64,000 bases of DNA from Piromyces finnis (taxonomy: Eukaryota > Neocallimastigomycota > Neocallimastigomycetes > Neocallimastigales > Neocallimastigaceae), in NCBI GenBank assembly GCA_002104945.1, contig MCFH01000036.1, forward strand, positions 62,001 to 126,000, given 5' to 3'. Shown piece after piece: positions 39,224-52,042 of the stretch (within the stretch, counting starts at the first letter, position 1; the number at the start of each line of letters is the position of its first letter). The notes under the pieces are model-generated. The model was given only the letters and a program-made list of their open reading frames with translations. It made no database searches and had not been told where the DNA came from. Position numbers and translations under genes: made by a program.

Positions 39224-39993
39224 ATATTAAATAAGCAATTACAATTATTATAAAAAAATAAATATACTAATAATGAAGTACCTTTTTTTGTTCAACTATA
39301 TTTTATAATTTAAATTTATTTATTATAAGATTATTTTTTTAATTTTTATTTAAATTTAAATTGATTGATTTATTCTAATCCTTTATTCTCATTCTAAGTT
39401 TAATCATTTTACTTTTTTTAACTTTATTGTATAAATTATTCTCCCATTGTTAAAAAAAAAAAAAAACTAACTTTAGAAATAAAATAATGATAATTAATAT
39501 AAAAATTTTTTTATTACTAATTAAATATTTTTTGAAAAAGGAATTTTTTTTTAAGACTAAAGGTGTTATTATCAAGTTTAGATTCACAAGTGGATTGATA
39601 AGAAGGAAAGAAAAAATAAGTTATCTGTAAAAATAAAATACATTCCAAAATGTTTTATGTATTTTCTTATGCAATTGTATTTTATAAAATTATAGATTAA
39701 TATTGTGCCAATATATATTTAAAAATAAATATAAATAAATAAAAGAATATTAAACCCCAAATAATTATATAAATAAATTTTAAGTGTAGATTTATTTTTG
39801 ACAGTGTTATCTATATAACAAAACTTTAATATTTATAAGCAATTATATAATAGAATAAATAGGTTAGAATATAAAAATTTAATCTATTGTTTTTGTTTAG
39901 TTTATATATTGATTACTTTTACGAAAAAAAAATCACATAATGAAATAGTGATGATTAATAGTAAATAAATAAATGTTTATATTTTAAGCTTGT

Positions 39994-40034
39994 AAAGAAA
40001 GAATTTTATAATTTTATTATAAAATTCTTTCTTT
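39994..40034. repeat. Perfect 18-bp inverted repeat, 5-nt loop
   Basis: The arm AAAGAAAGAATTTTATAA (39994-40011) pairs exactly with 40017-40034 around a TTTTA loop. It could be a small MITE remnant or an RNA hairpin. No adjacent gene explains it. Confidence 0.9.
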
Positions 40035-41858
40035 ATAATTAATTTCCTTTTTTTATATAGGTCTTACTAAAACACAACAATATTATTTGTTTTTTTTTTT
40101 CGTTCACTATGTTAATAAGACAGTTAGATATAACAGATTTTATTTATGTATTCCATTTAATAAAACATATTTAAATTTATTACTTTTTTTTTTTTTTTTA
40201 TTATTTTATGTTTATCTTAAATAATATTGGTTTATTCTATGTATTTTATAATAAAATACCTCTTTTTTTTTGCTTATTAAATTTTATAGTTTATTTAAAC
40301 ATAACCTAATTATTTGAAAGTAATATATATGAATGATATTATCTAATTTGTTGTAATACCTATTTTATTATTTATAATGTAGATTTATATTATGCACTTT
40401 ATTTTTTTTAATCCTTTCTAAAAAAGATCTAAAATTTTTATTTTTTTTTTATATTTTATTTTAATAGCAAATATTCCACTTATTGATATAAATAAATAAA
40501 AACTTTAATAATCAATGTTCAGCCAAGATATTCATTATTAAAATTTTGTTTTATTTTCCGCTATATAAAAATTAATTATTCCTATAGATTATAAACTCAA
40601 AAAATTAGATGATGATAAAAATAATATTTAAAACTATAAATAGAAATGCTATTCTTTATTTTTGAATAATATCTTTTAATTAATTAGTCAATTAAAAACT
40701 TTTAATATTAAATTAAGTAGAAACAATACTATTCAGCAGCTAATGATTTTTTAAGGTTATTATTTATAAACAGACGATTATATTAACATAATTAATGTAA
40801 TCTGTAATTTTTTAATCATTGAAAAAAGTAAACACTAAATGGATAACTTTATATAAATAAATAAAACTCACAACACTATATATATAATAAATTAAATTTA
40901 CATTTTTTTTTTCAATAATATAAAGTGTAAACAATAAATGAATTTATTTAGTTGACCTGGATTTTATATCTTTTTTTTTATTATTATTCTAATTTTACAA
41001 ATAACTATCAAGGATTTAAATCTTTTTTTTTTTTTTTTATTATTATTCTAATTTTACATAGTATGTACTGTACTATTAGTATTATTTGTAAATACATTTT
41101 CAAGACTGTTACATTGTTTATTAATAAACCAATTAGACTAATATTTCTTTCTTTTACATTCATTCTATCTTACTTATTTTGTATACATTTTTTCGTAATG
41201 GAATAGACTTTTAATGGTGGGTTACATTACTAATGAAAAGTGCTATTTTATTTTCCTTTTTATTTTTATATATCCCTATCCTAATGGTATATGTATATAT
41301 TTCTATTATTTTAAAGTTAGTATTATTGATAAAAGTTAATATAATATACATTAAATAGAATAATGAGTACTTTATATATTATATAATAGTAATATTTTCT
41401 TTGTATATTTTGTTAAAAACTTTAAATAATAATTGGGGAATTTATTTGGTAATTTAATAAATTTCTTATTATTTAAAGTTAATTAAAAAGATAGTAAAAT
41501 TTAATATATCAATGAAATTATATATTAAATTATGGAAAAAAATAAATTTAATAAAAAAATTAATATTTTATTTTATATATAAAATAAATTAAATATTTAT
41601 TATATTATATTCCTACTATATGCTCCAATATTTTTATTAATTTAAGTAAATGGAAAAATGAATAGTAATTTGGAAAGATGAATAGTTTAATTTATTATGC
41701 AATATATTACCATTAAATTATTAATATATATTAAATGGAAAATTAAATATAAAACATTTCTACAATTTTTGAGGAAATAAAAAAATATTGTTTAGACTTT
41801 AATTAAAAAGTAATGAATCATTTTTTAATGATTAATTATAGATGACATAAGGGTAAAT

Positions 41859-41930
41859 AAAACGATGATAATAGTAAATGAGAATAAAACAATTAAAACG
41901 ATGATAATAGAAAAGGAGAATAAAACAATA
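41859..41930. repeat. 36-bp tandem duplication next to the retroposon
   Basis: Two units beginning AAAACGATGATAATAG and ending GAATAAAACAAT lie head to tail, with a few differences. They end 5 bp before the 5' target-site duplication of the SINE-like element. Confidence 0.88.
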
Positions 41931-41948
41931 TATTTATGAAATATACCA

Positions 41949-42497
41949 GTCGTTCCAGTTTCTATCCTGGTTGTTAAGACCCCCGCTTAGCATTCATAAG
42001 GCTTCTGGTTCGACCCCCGCCATTGACAGTTCTTTAGCGATTTTCCTGTTTCAGGTTTGCGCTTAAAGTATAGGGGTTAAAGGTCAATTCAGGTAAGTAT
42101 AACTATACCACCGGACTCTACCCTAAGCAGTTAATTCAGATTGGTAGTTTTCTCCGTATCAAGCGGTTTTCCCACTGAAGTTTAGAGTATATGTAGGAAG
42201 GGGTATCAATTAATTCACAGATTACTAACTATGGTCTTTGAGGGTTGTTCTCATCGTTAATCATCCTTCGCCAATAAAGGTTCAGGAGATCACTGGTGTT
42301 GGTAGCTCGGTCTTTGTGTGATAGGATCGTTAAGAGCAATAAGCCATTCCATATTAGCCCTGCCCAGAGGGATGATTGTGCCGACGTCGTTCTGATATGG
42401 CAATGTACAATAATGTACAATCACATACCATATATAACTCAGGGGGGGTTAGATGAGGATATATGGAAGTCTAAAAAAAAAAAAAAAAAAAAAAAAA
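41949..42497 (+). mobile_element. SINE-like tRNA-derived retroposon with poly(A) tail and 13-bp TSD
   Basis: The 549-bp element is visibly richer in G+C than its surroundings. The exact direct repeat ATGAAATATACCA flanks it at 41936-41948 and 42498-42510. It ends in a run of about 25 A (42473-42497). Near the 5' end GGTTCGACCCC (42007-42017) fits the RNA polymerase III B box. A degenerate A-box-like TATCCTGGTTG (41963-41973) begins exactly 44 bp upstream, the spacing of tRNA positions 8 and 52. No protein frame is convincing; the short frames inside have no recognisable domain. The body (42030-42470) matches no element I know. The terminal part, ending GGAAGTCT before the A-tail, might derive from the 3' end of a partner LINE. 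An uncharacterised non-autonomous retroposon is the best reading. Confidence 0.85.
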
Positions 42498-42510
42498 ATG
42501 AAATATACCA

Positions 42511-43798
42511 TCACGATATGATGTTAAATCATTTGTTCAATGAGAATATGCATCTATTTTTATTATTATTCATTTTAAAAAAGAAATAGTACAAATTAAA
42601 ACCTTTTATTTTTATTTATATAATTCATATCTAACACATTAATGATTCTTCTTATATATATATATTTTTTATTATTAGTAAATTTAAAATTTATGGCTAT
42701 TATCCATTCATTAGATGAAAGAAAAACTTTTATCCATTCATTCTGTTTTTATTTTTAAAAAATACTTTTATATATTGTTTATGATACTATGTAAAAACAG
42801 AAAATATTAATAATAATGTAATTCTTTTACCTTTTATTTTAATATATCATTCCATTCATACCACACAAATTAGTTATTATTTTTAACTATTTTTATATAA
42901 TTTACCATTTATTTTATATATAATAAAAATTAATTTGTACAATTTTGTATATAAGGTGATATGAAGCATTAAAATAAATTAAAAAAAAAAAGATAAAACT
43001 TTTTTTTATAATATTGACAATATATTGTTAAAGTGATACTCTTTTTTTTAATTCAATCAAATTCCTTCTTCTATTTTCTTATGACTATTTTTTTACTTTA
43101 TTATTTTTTTTTAATTCCACTCAATTTTTTATAGCTTATATTTTAAAAGTATAATACTTGTAAATGGGATACATTATTATTATTTTTTTTGTTTATTTTT
43201 TTCTCTCATAAAATAAATTAATTTTCCTGTTATTGTCATATTTTATTAATTTAATTATTAAAAATTAATTATTCTAATCAGATTATTATCATTATTTTTA
43301 CCATTTATTTTTATTCTATTGATCATTTTAATCGATAATACCCCTATTTTTTAAAGTTTAATTGTAATGAAGACTTTTATTAAATGAAAGTAATATATAG
43401 AATATATTAAAAATAATGAGAGTAATTTAATTTATATTTTTCTCTTTTTAATTAAAAAAAGACAACTATTATATTACAATAGGAAAATTATATTATTAGT
43501 TATGACAATTTTAAATTAAAAATCTTTTTGTCAATTCTTTATTAATAAACTTTAATTAATATAAAATATATATAATATTATTCATTAGTAATGGTGTTTT
43601 TTTTATTATCGGAATTAAGGATTATTAATCCATTTTTTAGTGTAAGATCATATAATGCTAATTATTAATAAATTTTAAATAATAATAATAATAATAGTAT
43701 TAATAATAATAATTTTTTTTATAGAAAATATTGTAAATTTCTATAAAATATATTATATATTATATATATTAAATATATTAAAACATAAAAAAAAAAAA
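42511..43798. other. Spacer upstream of the GH48 gene
   Basis: AT-rich sequence with no gene recognised. Most of the cellulase upstream region lies here. Confidence 0.5.
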
Positions 43799-43975
43799 AG
43801 TATAAATAGGTTTTTAATTTCTTTTTTTTTTTTTTTTCATTAATTAAAACAATAATTTGTTTTATAATTAAAAAAAAAGAATTTTTGTTCGCCGGAACGA
43901 ACTAAAAAAAAATTTTTTATTATAGTATTTTATTATTATTGAATAATAATATTTTATTTACATTTTTATTTAAAA
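43799..43975 (+). promoter_or_regulatory. GH48 promoter/5' leader with TATA-like box and GC-rich inverted motif
   Basis: TATAAATA sits at 43801-43808, 168 bp before the ATG, followed by pyrimidine-rich sequence (TTTCTTTT...). At 43887-43902 the motif GTTCGCCGGAACGAAC stands out in more than 90% AT surroundings. It contains GTTC-GCCG-GAAC and GTTCG...CGAAC inverted repeats. It probably lies in the 5' leader or core promoter of a strongly expressed gene. Function is inferred only. Confidence 0.55.
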
Positions 43976-46261
43976 ATGCCATCTATTAGATCTGCTCTTG
44001 CTCTTCTCGGTGCTACTGCTGCTATTGCTGCTCCAATGCAAAAGCGTGCTAGCGATGAATACGGTAGACGTGTTACTGATCTTTACGATGTTATGACTGG
44101 TAATGGTTCTTACAGTTCTGAATACTTCTCTGCTGAAAAGGTTCCATACCACTCTGTTGAAACTCTTATGGTTGAAGCTCCAGATCATGGTCACGAATCT
44201 GTCTCTGAAACCTTCTCTTTCTGGATTTGGTTAGAAGCTGTTAACGGTAAGATCACTGGTAACTACGATGGTGTCGAAGAAGCCTGGAACTACTTAGAAA
44301 AGCACATTATTCCAGACAGCAAGAACCAACCAGGTAACAGTAAGTACAACCCATCTTCCCCAGCTACTTACGCTGCTGAACACGATGATATTGATGGTTA
44401 CCCATCTAAACTTATCTTCCAAGATGGTATTGTTGGTGAAGATCCAATTGCTAAGGAACTTTCTCAAGCCTACGGTAACTGGGATATCTACATCATGCAC
44501 TGGATTATTGATGGTGATAACTGGTACGGTTATGGTCAACAAGGTGATGGTACTTCTAAGCCATCTTTCATTAACACCTTCCAACGTGGTGCTTCCGAAT
44601 CTACTTGGAAGACTGTTCCACACCCATGTTGGGAAGCCATGAAGTGGGGTGGTCGTAACGGTTTCTTAGATCTTTTCACTGTTGATAACTCCTACGCTAA
44701 GCAATGGAGATACACTGCTGCTCCAGATGCTGATGCTCGTGCTGTTCAAGCTGCTTACTTCGCCTACATCTGGGCTGAAGAAGATGGTGTTAACCTTTCT
44801 TCTGTTGCTGCTAAGGCTGCCAAGCTTGGTGATTACTTACGTTACGCTCAATACGATAAATACTTCAAGAAGATTGGTAACTGTGTTGGTTCTGACAAAT
44901 GCTCTGCTGGTCGTGGTAAGAACTCTGCTCACTACCTTATCTCCTGGTACTTCGCCTGGGGTGGAGGTTTACAAGGTGACTGGGCCTGGAGAATTGGTTC
45001 TTCTCACACTCACAGTGGTTACCAAAACCCATTAGCTGCCTGGATTCTTTCTACTCAAGCTGCCTTTAAGCCAAAGTCTTCCACTGGTGCTAAGGATTGG
45101 GCTACTTCTCTTGACCGTCAATTAGAATTATTCAGATGGTTACAAACCCCAGAAGGTTGTATTGCTGGTGGTGCCACTAACTCATGGCAAGGTTCTTACG
45201 CTCAACCATCCAGTGATATCACTACCTTCTACGGTATGTGGTACGACTGGCAACCAGTTTACCACGACCCACCATCCAACAACTGGACTGGTATGCAAGG
45301 TTGGGGTATGGAACGTGTCTGTTCCTTATACTACGTTTCCGGTGATGAAAGAGCTGGAAAGGTTTGCCAAGAATGGGCCAAGTGGGTTAAGGACACTACT
45401 CGTGTCAGTGGTGGTGAAATTGTTCACGCTACTAACCTTGACTGGTCTGGTAACCCAGATGAATGGAATTCTTCCAACTTCAACAAGTCTAACCTTAACC
45501 GTTCCCTTCACGGAACTGTTTCTTCCGAAGGTGTTGATCTTGGTTCCATCGCTTCTATCATTAAGGGTTTAATGTGGGTTTCTATGAGAGATGGTGACCA
45601 AGAAGGTATTAACCTTTCTATTGAAGTTATGGATGCCATTGAAAACTACAAGGATGATCTTGGTTACTCTTCCCACGAAGCTCGTGGTGATTACGACAAG
45701 TTCGGTGGTGAAGTTTACATTCCATCTGGTTGGACTGGTAAGAATGCTCAAGGTGCCAACATTAAGAGTGGTGTTACTTTCATTGATATCCGTCCAAAGT
45801 ACAAGCAAGATCCAGATTGGGCTCAAGTTGAAGAATACCTTAACGGTGGTAACCCACCAGAATTCAACTACCACAGATTCTGGGCTCAAACTGAAATTGC
45901 TGTTGCTAACGGTCTTATTTCCATTTATGGTTTACAAAAGGATGGTTCCTCCAACAACGACAACAACAATTCTAGCAATGAAACTACTGTTTGCTCTGCT
46001 TCTATTACTAACCAAGGTTACAAGTGTTGTAAGGTTGGATGTCAAACCATTTACACCGATGCTGACGGTAACTGGGGTGTTGAAAACAACCAATGGTGTG
46101 GATGTGGTACTGCTCCAGCTCCAAAGCCAAAGTGTCCAGTTGCTATTACTAACCAAGGATATCCATGCTGTAAGTCCTGCGGTACCGTCTATTACACCGA
46201 TGCTGATGGTGAATGGGGTGTCGAAAACGGTGACTGGTGTGGTATGCCAACCAAATGTTAA
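43976..46261 (+). CDS. Family GH48 processive cellulase (cellobiohydrolase) with two fungal dockerins, 761 aa
   Basis: The gene is intronless. Residues 1 to about 19 are a signal peptide (RSALALLGATAAIAAP) followed by a KR site near residue 24, suggesting secretion and processing. Residues 27 to about 645 are a complete GH48 catalytic (alpha/alpha)6-barrel. ESVSETFSFWIWLEA includes E78, aligned with the family's general acid. Other family segments include DWDIYIMHWIIDGDNWYGYG-like (NWDIYIMHWIIDGDNWYGYG), TFQRGASESTWKTVPHP, LISWYFAWGGG and FYGMWYDWQPVYHDPPSNNW. After an Asn/Ser linker come two roughly 40-residue CBM10-type dockerins (CSASITNQGYKCC...WCGCG and CPVAITNQGYPCC...WCGM) that bind cellulosomal scaffoldin. 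GH48 in anaerobic fungi is regarded as bacterial in origin. Codon use (GGT, GCT, AAC, TAC, AAG, TTC) is strongly biased and unlike its AT-codon neighbours, indicating very high expression. No other cellulase lies nearby. Confidence 0.98.
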   Translation: MPSIRSALALLGATAAIAAPMQKRASDEYGRRVTDLYDVMTGNGSYSSEYFSAEKVPYHSVETLMVEAPDHGHESVSETFSFWIWLEAVNGKITGNYDGVEEAWNYLEKHIIPDSKNQPGNSKYNPSSPATYAAEHDDIDGYPSKLIFQDGIVGEDPIAKELSQAYGNWDIYIMHWIIDGDNWYGYGQQGDGTSKPSFINTFQRGASESTWKTVPHPCWEAMKWGGRNGFLDLFTVDNSYAKQWRYTAAPDADARAVQAAYFAYIWAEEDGVNLSSVAAKAAKLGDYLRYAQYDKYFKKIGNCVGSDKCSAGRGKNSAHYLISWYFAWGGGLQGDWAWRIGSSHTHSGYQNPLAAWILSTQAAFKPKSSTGAKDWATSLDRQLELFRWLQTPEGCIAGGATNSWQGSYAQPSSDITTFYGMWYDWQPVYHDPPSNNWTGMQGWGMERVCSLYYVSGDERAGKVCQEWAKWVKDTTRVSGGEIVHATNLDWSGNPDEWNSSNFNKSNLNRSLHGTVSSEGVDLGSIASIIKGLMWVSMRDGDQEGINLSIEVMDAIENYKDDLGYSSHEARGDYDKFGGEVYIPSGWTGKNAQGANIKSGVTFIDIRPKYKQDPDWAQVEEYLNGGNPPEFNYHRFWAQTEIAVANGLISIYGLQKDGSSNNDNNNSSNETTVCSASITNQGYKCCKVGCQTIYTDADGNWGVENNQWCGCGTAPAPKPKCPVAITNQGYPCCKSCGTVYYTDADGEWGVENGDWCGMPTKC

Positions 46262-48333
<2,072 letters not shown>

Positions 48334-49776
48334 TTAAATTAGAACAGAAGGATATGTATCTTTTATTTTTTCCCAAAGTTCTGGTTTTGTATAACGTAGA
48401 GTTTCAGGATCTTCACATAAACATACAAAGGTAGTAGCTACGCCCGAATTAATGACTTGAGCAACTACAGAGAAAATCATACAACCCATAAGAAAAGCTA
48501 TTATACCATAAATAATAAAAGAAATAGCATTACTAATTCCTAATATAAAACCGATCACTATTACTATTACAGCTGATAAACATCCAATGGTTAAAGATCC
48601 AATACTTAATACATTACTAATAAGACTATCATTAATAACCGCGTCAATACCATAAGACTTGCATAATTCCCAAGTATCCTTAGCTGCTTGACAATACGAT
48701 TTACCATAAATAGCAACTTCAGTAAATGCATAAACATTAAAATATTCAATCATATCACTAATACAGGAGAGAATACATTCAATGCAACACATCAAGATTA
48801 CTAAAAGACAATTACCATCTTCTTGAGCATCATTCTTAGCGGACTGAGCTAAAGCTCTTAAGGTTTGAAAAACAGCTATGACTATACTACCAAAACAGAT
48901 AGAACCAAAACTTGTAGTAATGGCACGTTTAAATGATTTCAATGTTGGATTTTTAACATTTACTTGAATTTTATTTGATCCTGATTGTGTTATTCCACAA
49001 AAGTAATATGTAGCAAAAAGACCTGAAATGGTTACATGAACTGTATTATTAATGACTTGGGCACTTAAATAAAATGAGAAAAGTAAGAAAACATAAATAA
49101 CATAACTAGTACCTCCAATAAGTTCATTAAAATAGGTAATGGAAGCAATTAATGTAATTCCAATAATACCATACCAAATAGCACCAATTAAACAACCCAT
49201 AAATCCAAAGAAAATTGTTGCTGGATATTTTTTAGTAACCGTTGTTACCGTGGTTAACATTACTTTAGCAAAAGGAATTCTAGAACGCCATAAAAAGAAG
49301 CAGAGAATATAGAGAAAAGCAAAAAAGATCATAACAAAACCCATTATAAAATTAATGAAGAAGGTTATAATGGCATAGATAAGATTTAAAATAATAGAGA
49401 TAATAAAGGTACCAATAATCATCTTTCCAGCAAATCGTTGCATTAATACCATATAAATCATAGTGAAAAGAATACTACTAATTAAACAAGCACTCAACAT
49501 AATAATCATATCTGATGTGGAATTACCACTTGAATTTCTTTTTCTTTTACAACCATCACATAATTTATCTGTATCCATATGAGGAATAGAAATACCGGCA
49601 ATAACTAAAGTAATCAATACTACTAAAACATAGATTACAGTTGCCCAAACATCTTGATATTTTGGCGAATTATTTATTTCTACTTTTGAGGATCGAACTT
49701 TTACATTTTTACTATTTACAGTAATAAGGTGTTCACTTAATGAATCCTGTTGAGATGAATAATATGGATCTATCAT
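48334..49776 (-). CDS. SLC44/CTL (Pns1-type) choline-transporter-like protein, short form, 480 aa
   Basis: An intronless frame starting MIDPYYSSQQDSLSEH. It is collinear with the 634-residue paralogue at 30976-32880 from the SPKYQDVWATVIYVL segment onward and shares the signatures [69 protein letters not shown] and RYTKPELWEKIKDTYP. About ten membrane helices are visible. It lacks the PPYGQ tail and the Asn/Ser extracellular-type loop is much shorter, ending in CDGCKRKRNSSGN. Both genes lie on the minus strand 15.5 kb apart with LRR debris and GH48 between them, consistent with an old local duplication. The first Met is within a plausible context; upstream sequence is a T-rich leader with a T36 tract. 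Confidence 0.93.
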   Translation of the reverse strand: MIDPYYSSQQDSLSEHLITVNSKNVKVRSSKVEINNSPKYQDVWATVIYVLVVLITLVIAGISIPHMDTDKLCDGCKRKRNSSGNSTSDMIIMLSACLISSILFTMIYMVLMQRFAGKMIIGTFIISIILNLIYAIITFFINFIMGFVMIFFAFLYILCFFLWRSRIPFAKVMLTTVTTVTKKYPATIFFGFMGCLIGAIWYGIIGITLIASITYFNELIGGTSYVIYVFLLFSFYLSAQVINNTVHVTISGLFATYYFCGITQSGSNKIQVNVKNPTLKSFKRAITTSFGSICFGSIVIAVFQTLRALAQSAKNDAQEDGNCLLVILMCCIECILSCISDMIEYFNVYAFTEVAIYGKSYCQAAKDTWELCKSYGIDAVINDSLISNVLSIGSLTIGCLSAVIVIVIGFILGISNAISFIIYGIIAFLMGCMIFSVVAQVINSGVATTFVCLCEDPETLRYTKPELWEKIKDTYPSVLI

Positions 49777-49888
49777 GATTACGATATTTTGTGATTAAGT
49801 AGAATATTAATTCATTAAAAAGAAAAATAAAAGAATAAAAAAAATTTTTTTTTTGCTTTGATTTTGGTATAAAAATAAAATATTGTAT

Positions 49889-49928
<40 letters not shown>

Positions 49929-50370
49929 AAGAAAATCAATATTATTAGATTATTTTGTTTAAATTTATTAATTATTTGAAAAAAGTTGAGTTTTTTTTTT
50001 TTTGTTAAAATATTGACTATTTAAATGATTTAATAATAATTATTAGGTATAAATATAATATTTTTTTATTTTATTTTAAATCCAGTAAAAAAATATCAAC
50101 ATTTATTTATGTATAATTTAATAATATATAACTTTTATTTCTTGGTTTATTACATCCATATAAAATTGATTATTATATTATAATAATAAAAATAATGATA
50201 TATTATTATTATATTAAAAGTACGTTTTTTTATAATTATAAAAGAAGTTAATAGTTACTATTTTTTTTTTTTAAATAAATGTGAAAATAAATAAAAAATA
50301 TATGTATTGAAATTAAAAGAAAAAATAATATTTTAATTATAATATCATATTATATATAAAAATTTATATC

Positions 50371-50408
<38 letters not shown>

Positions 50409-51132
50409 TCTCCTTTTTAATTATAATTGTTCATTTCTACTTTTTGATATTATATTTTTATTATAATATATATATATATATTTTGAAAAAATATCATCGA
50501 AAGTATTAATAAACGTCAATTTATTTTTCTTTAAGCTTTTTATACTTTTTAGAGAATTTTTTTTATGTACTTTAATCATTATACTTTTATTATATAAGAA
50601 TTATTATTATTTTTGGATAGTAATAATTGATATTTACTTTGATTAATTATAACAATTGTTTATTCTAAAATATCATTTGAATATTGATATATTTCTTTTT
50701 TCCTCAATTAATATAATTTAAAAGATCGCAATTATAAGAAATTAATATATTAATATATATTTAAATAACAAACTATCTGGTTATTATTATTATTTTTTAA
50801 AGGTATAGCTTCAGATTTAATAAATTTAAGTTGACATCTTTAAATATAATATATAACATTTTTTTGTTATATTTTTAAATAATATAACTATTCTTCACTA
50901 AGCATTTTTCATCAAAAGTACATTAAAAAGGCTTGATTATAATACATCAATATTATTAATATTAGCTTCATATTCAATCAAATATTTTATTAAATATTTT
51001 AATATTATTATATTTCTGATTTCTGTCATATTGAAAGTATATTGTTTTTAATTATTTTATAATATTATTTCACTCTTTTTTTTATTTTAATAGTATATTA
51101 AAAGTGACTCGCGATGCACACTAGCTAGTTAC

Positions 51133-51173
<41 letters not shown>

Positions 51174-52042
51174 AAATTTTTAAGTTCTTGTTATATAATG
51201 CCTATTATATATTACTATAATGTTTATAATATACTTTAGATTTCTTTGAAATAGTATAGTTGTATATGTTAAATAAAATAAAATAAAATAAAATAAAATG
51301 AAACAATATTATTAAATATATAAAGAATTAACCAATTTTCACATTTATATATATAAAGCTTATTAAGTTTATTATTTAAATTATTTCATTTTCAATGAAT
51401 ATTTAAAAAAAAATATTTAAATTAAAATATTAATAGTTAAAATAAAATATACTATTTTAAATTATACTATTTAATTTTGAATTAACATATGATACGGGTT
51501 AATTTTATGTAGAAAGAATTAAACTTTAATTAATATATATTTTATTAATAATTTTATCTATAACGTTCCAATATTTCTATTCTGTCTAAATACTAAAACG
51601 TTCTGTCGTTGTCAAATATTAAAATTCTAACTAAAACAAGAAGCCCAGTCTATTTATACTAATGAGGCTTACTTAGTAATTAATTGTCCAATTATAAGGC
51701 TGGAACTATATGGATCATTCATTTACAATACTCTTTTACATTACATGATATTACATTTGTCGTACATTTACATTATATTCTTATACATTGTAGAAATAAT
51801 TAATATTATAATAAATCTATATAAATTTAATATTAGGAAAAATTACTAATATAATAATATGTTCAAGTCACATATTATTTTTATATCACATATTTTAATA
51901 TTAAACATTAATAGGACGTTAGATAAAATGGATTTGAATTTTATATCTTTTTTTATTAACGAACAATATTAATTTTACTATAAATATTTTAAAGCAAGGT
52001 AGTTCAAAAAAAAAAAAAAATAAAACTAATTTTATTTAATTA
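49777..52042. other. Gene-free spacer with possible LTR-like remnant
   Basis: It includes a T-tract of about 36 (49891-49927), an ATT run (50370-50407), a GC-richer 30-bp island before a T-tract at 51106-51138, and five TAAAA units at 51271-51299. A distinctive stretch at 51560-51800 is described separately. No gene was recognised. Confidence 0.5.
51560..51800 (-). mobile_element. Possible solo LTR or retroelement remnant
   Basis: This stretch is compositionally unlike its surroundings. Read on the minus strand it contains TATAAATAGACTGGGCTTC, a promoter-like TATA followed by a GC-richer transcribed start, as in LTR U3-R regions. Repeated TTACATT/ACATTACA-like motifs lie on its upstream side. 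I could not fix TG...CA termini or a target-site duplication, so this is tentative. Confidence 0.25.

Larger units (their letters stand above)
38511..41935. other. Long gene-free region
   Basis: About 3.4 kb without a recognisable gene. It contains a 65-bp tandem duplication (39094-39223), an 18-bp perfect hairpin (39994-40034), several T-tracts and a 36-bp tandem duplication (41859-41930). A frame at 40952-41206 (about 84 codons) is low-complexity Phe/Ile/Leu with no family resemblance and I do not call it. Confidence 0.5.

Noticed and set aside
40952-41206. 84-codon frame rich in Phe, Ile and Leu
   Set aside because: Low-complexity composition expected from T-rich DNA, with two near-identical TATTATTCTAATTTTACA stretches at the DNA level and no start context or homology.
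42296-42589. 97-codon frame through the SINE-like element into its A-tail
   Set aside because: It crosses the poly(A) tail and target-site duplication into host DNA and ends in poly-Lys, and no domain is recognisable.
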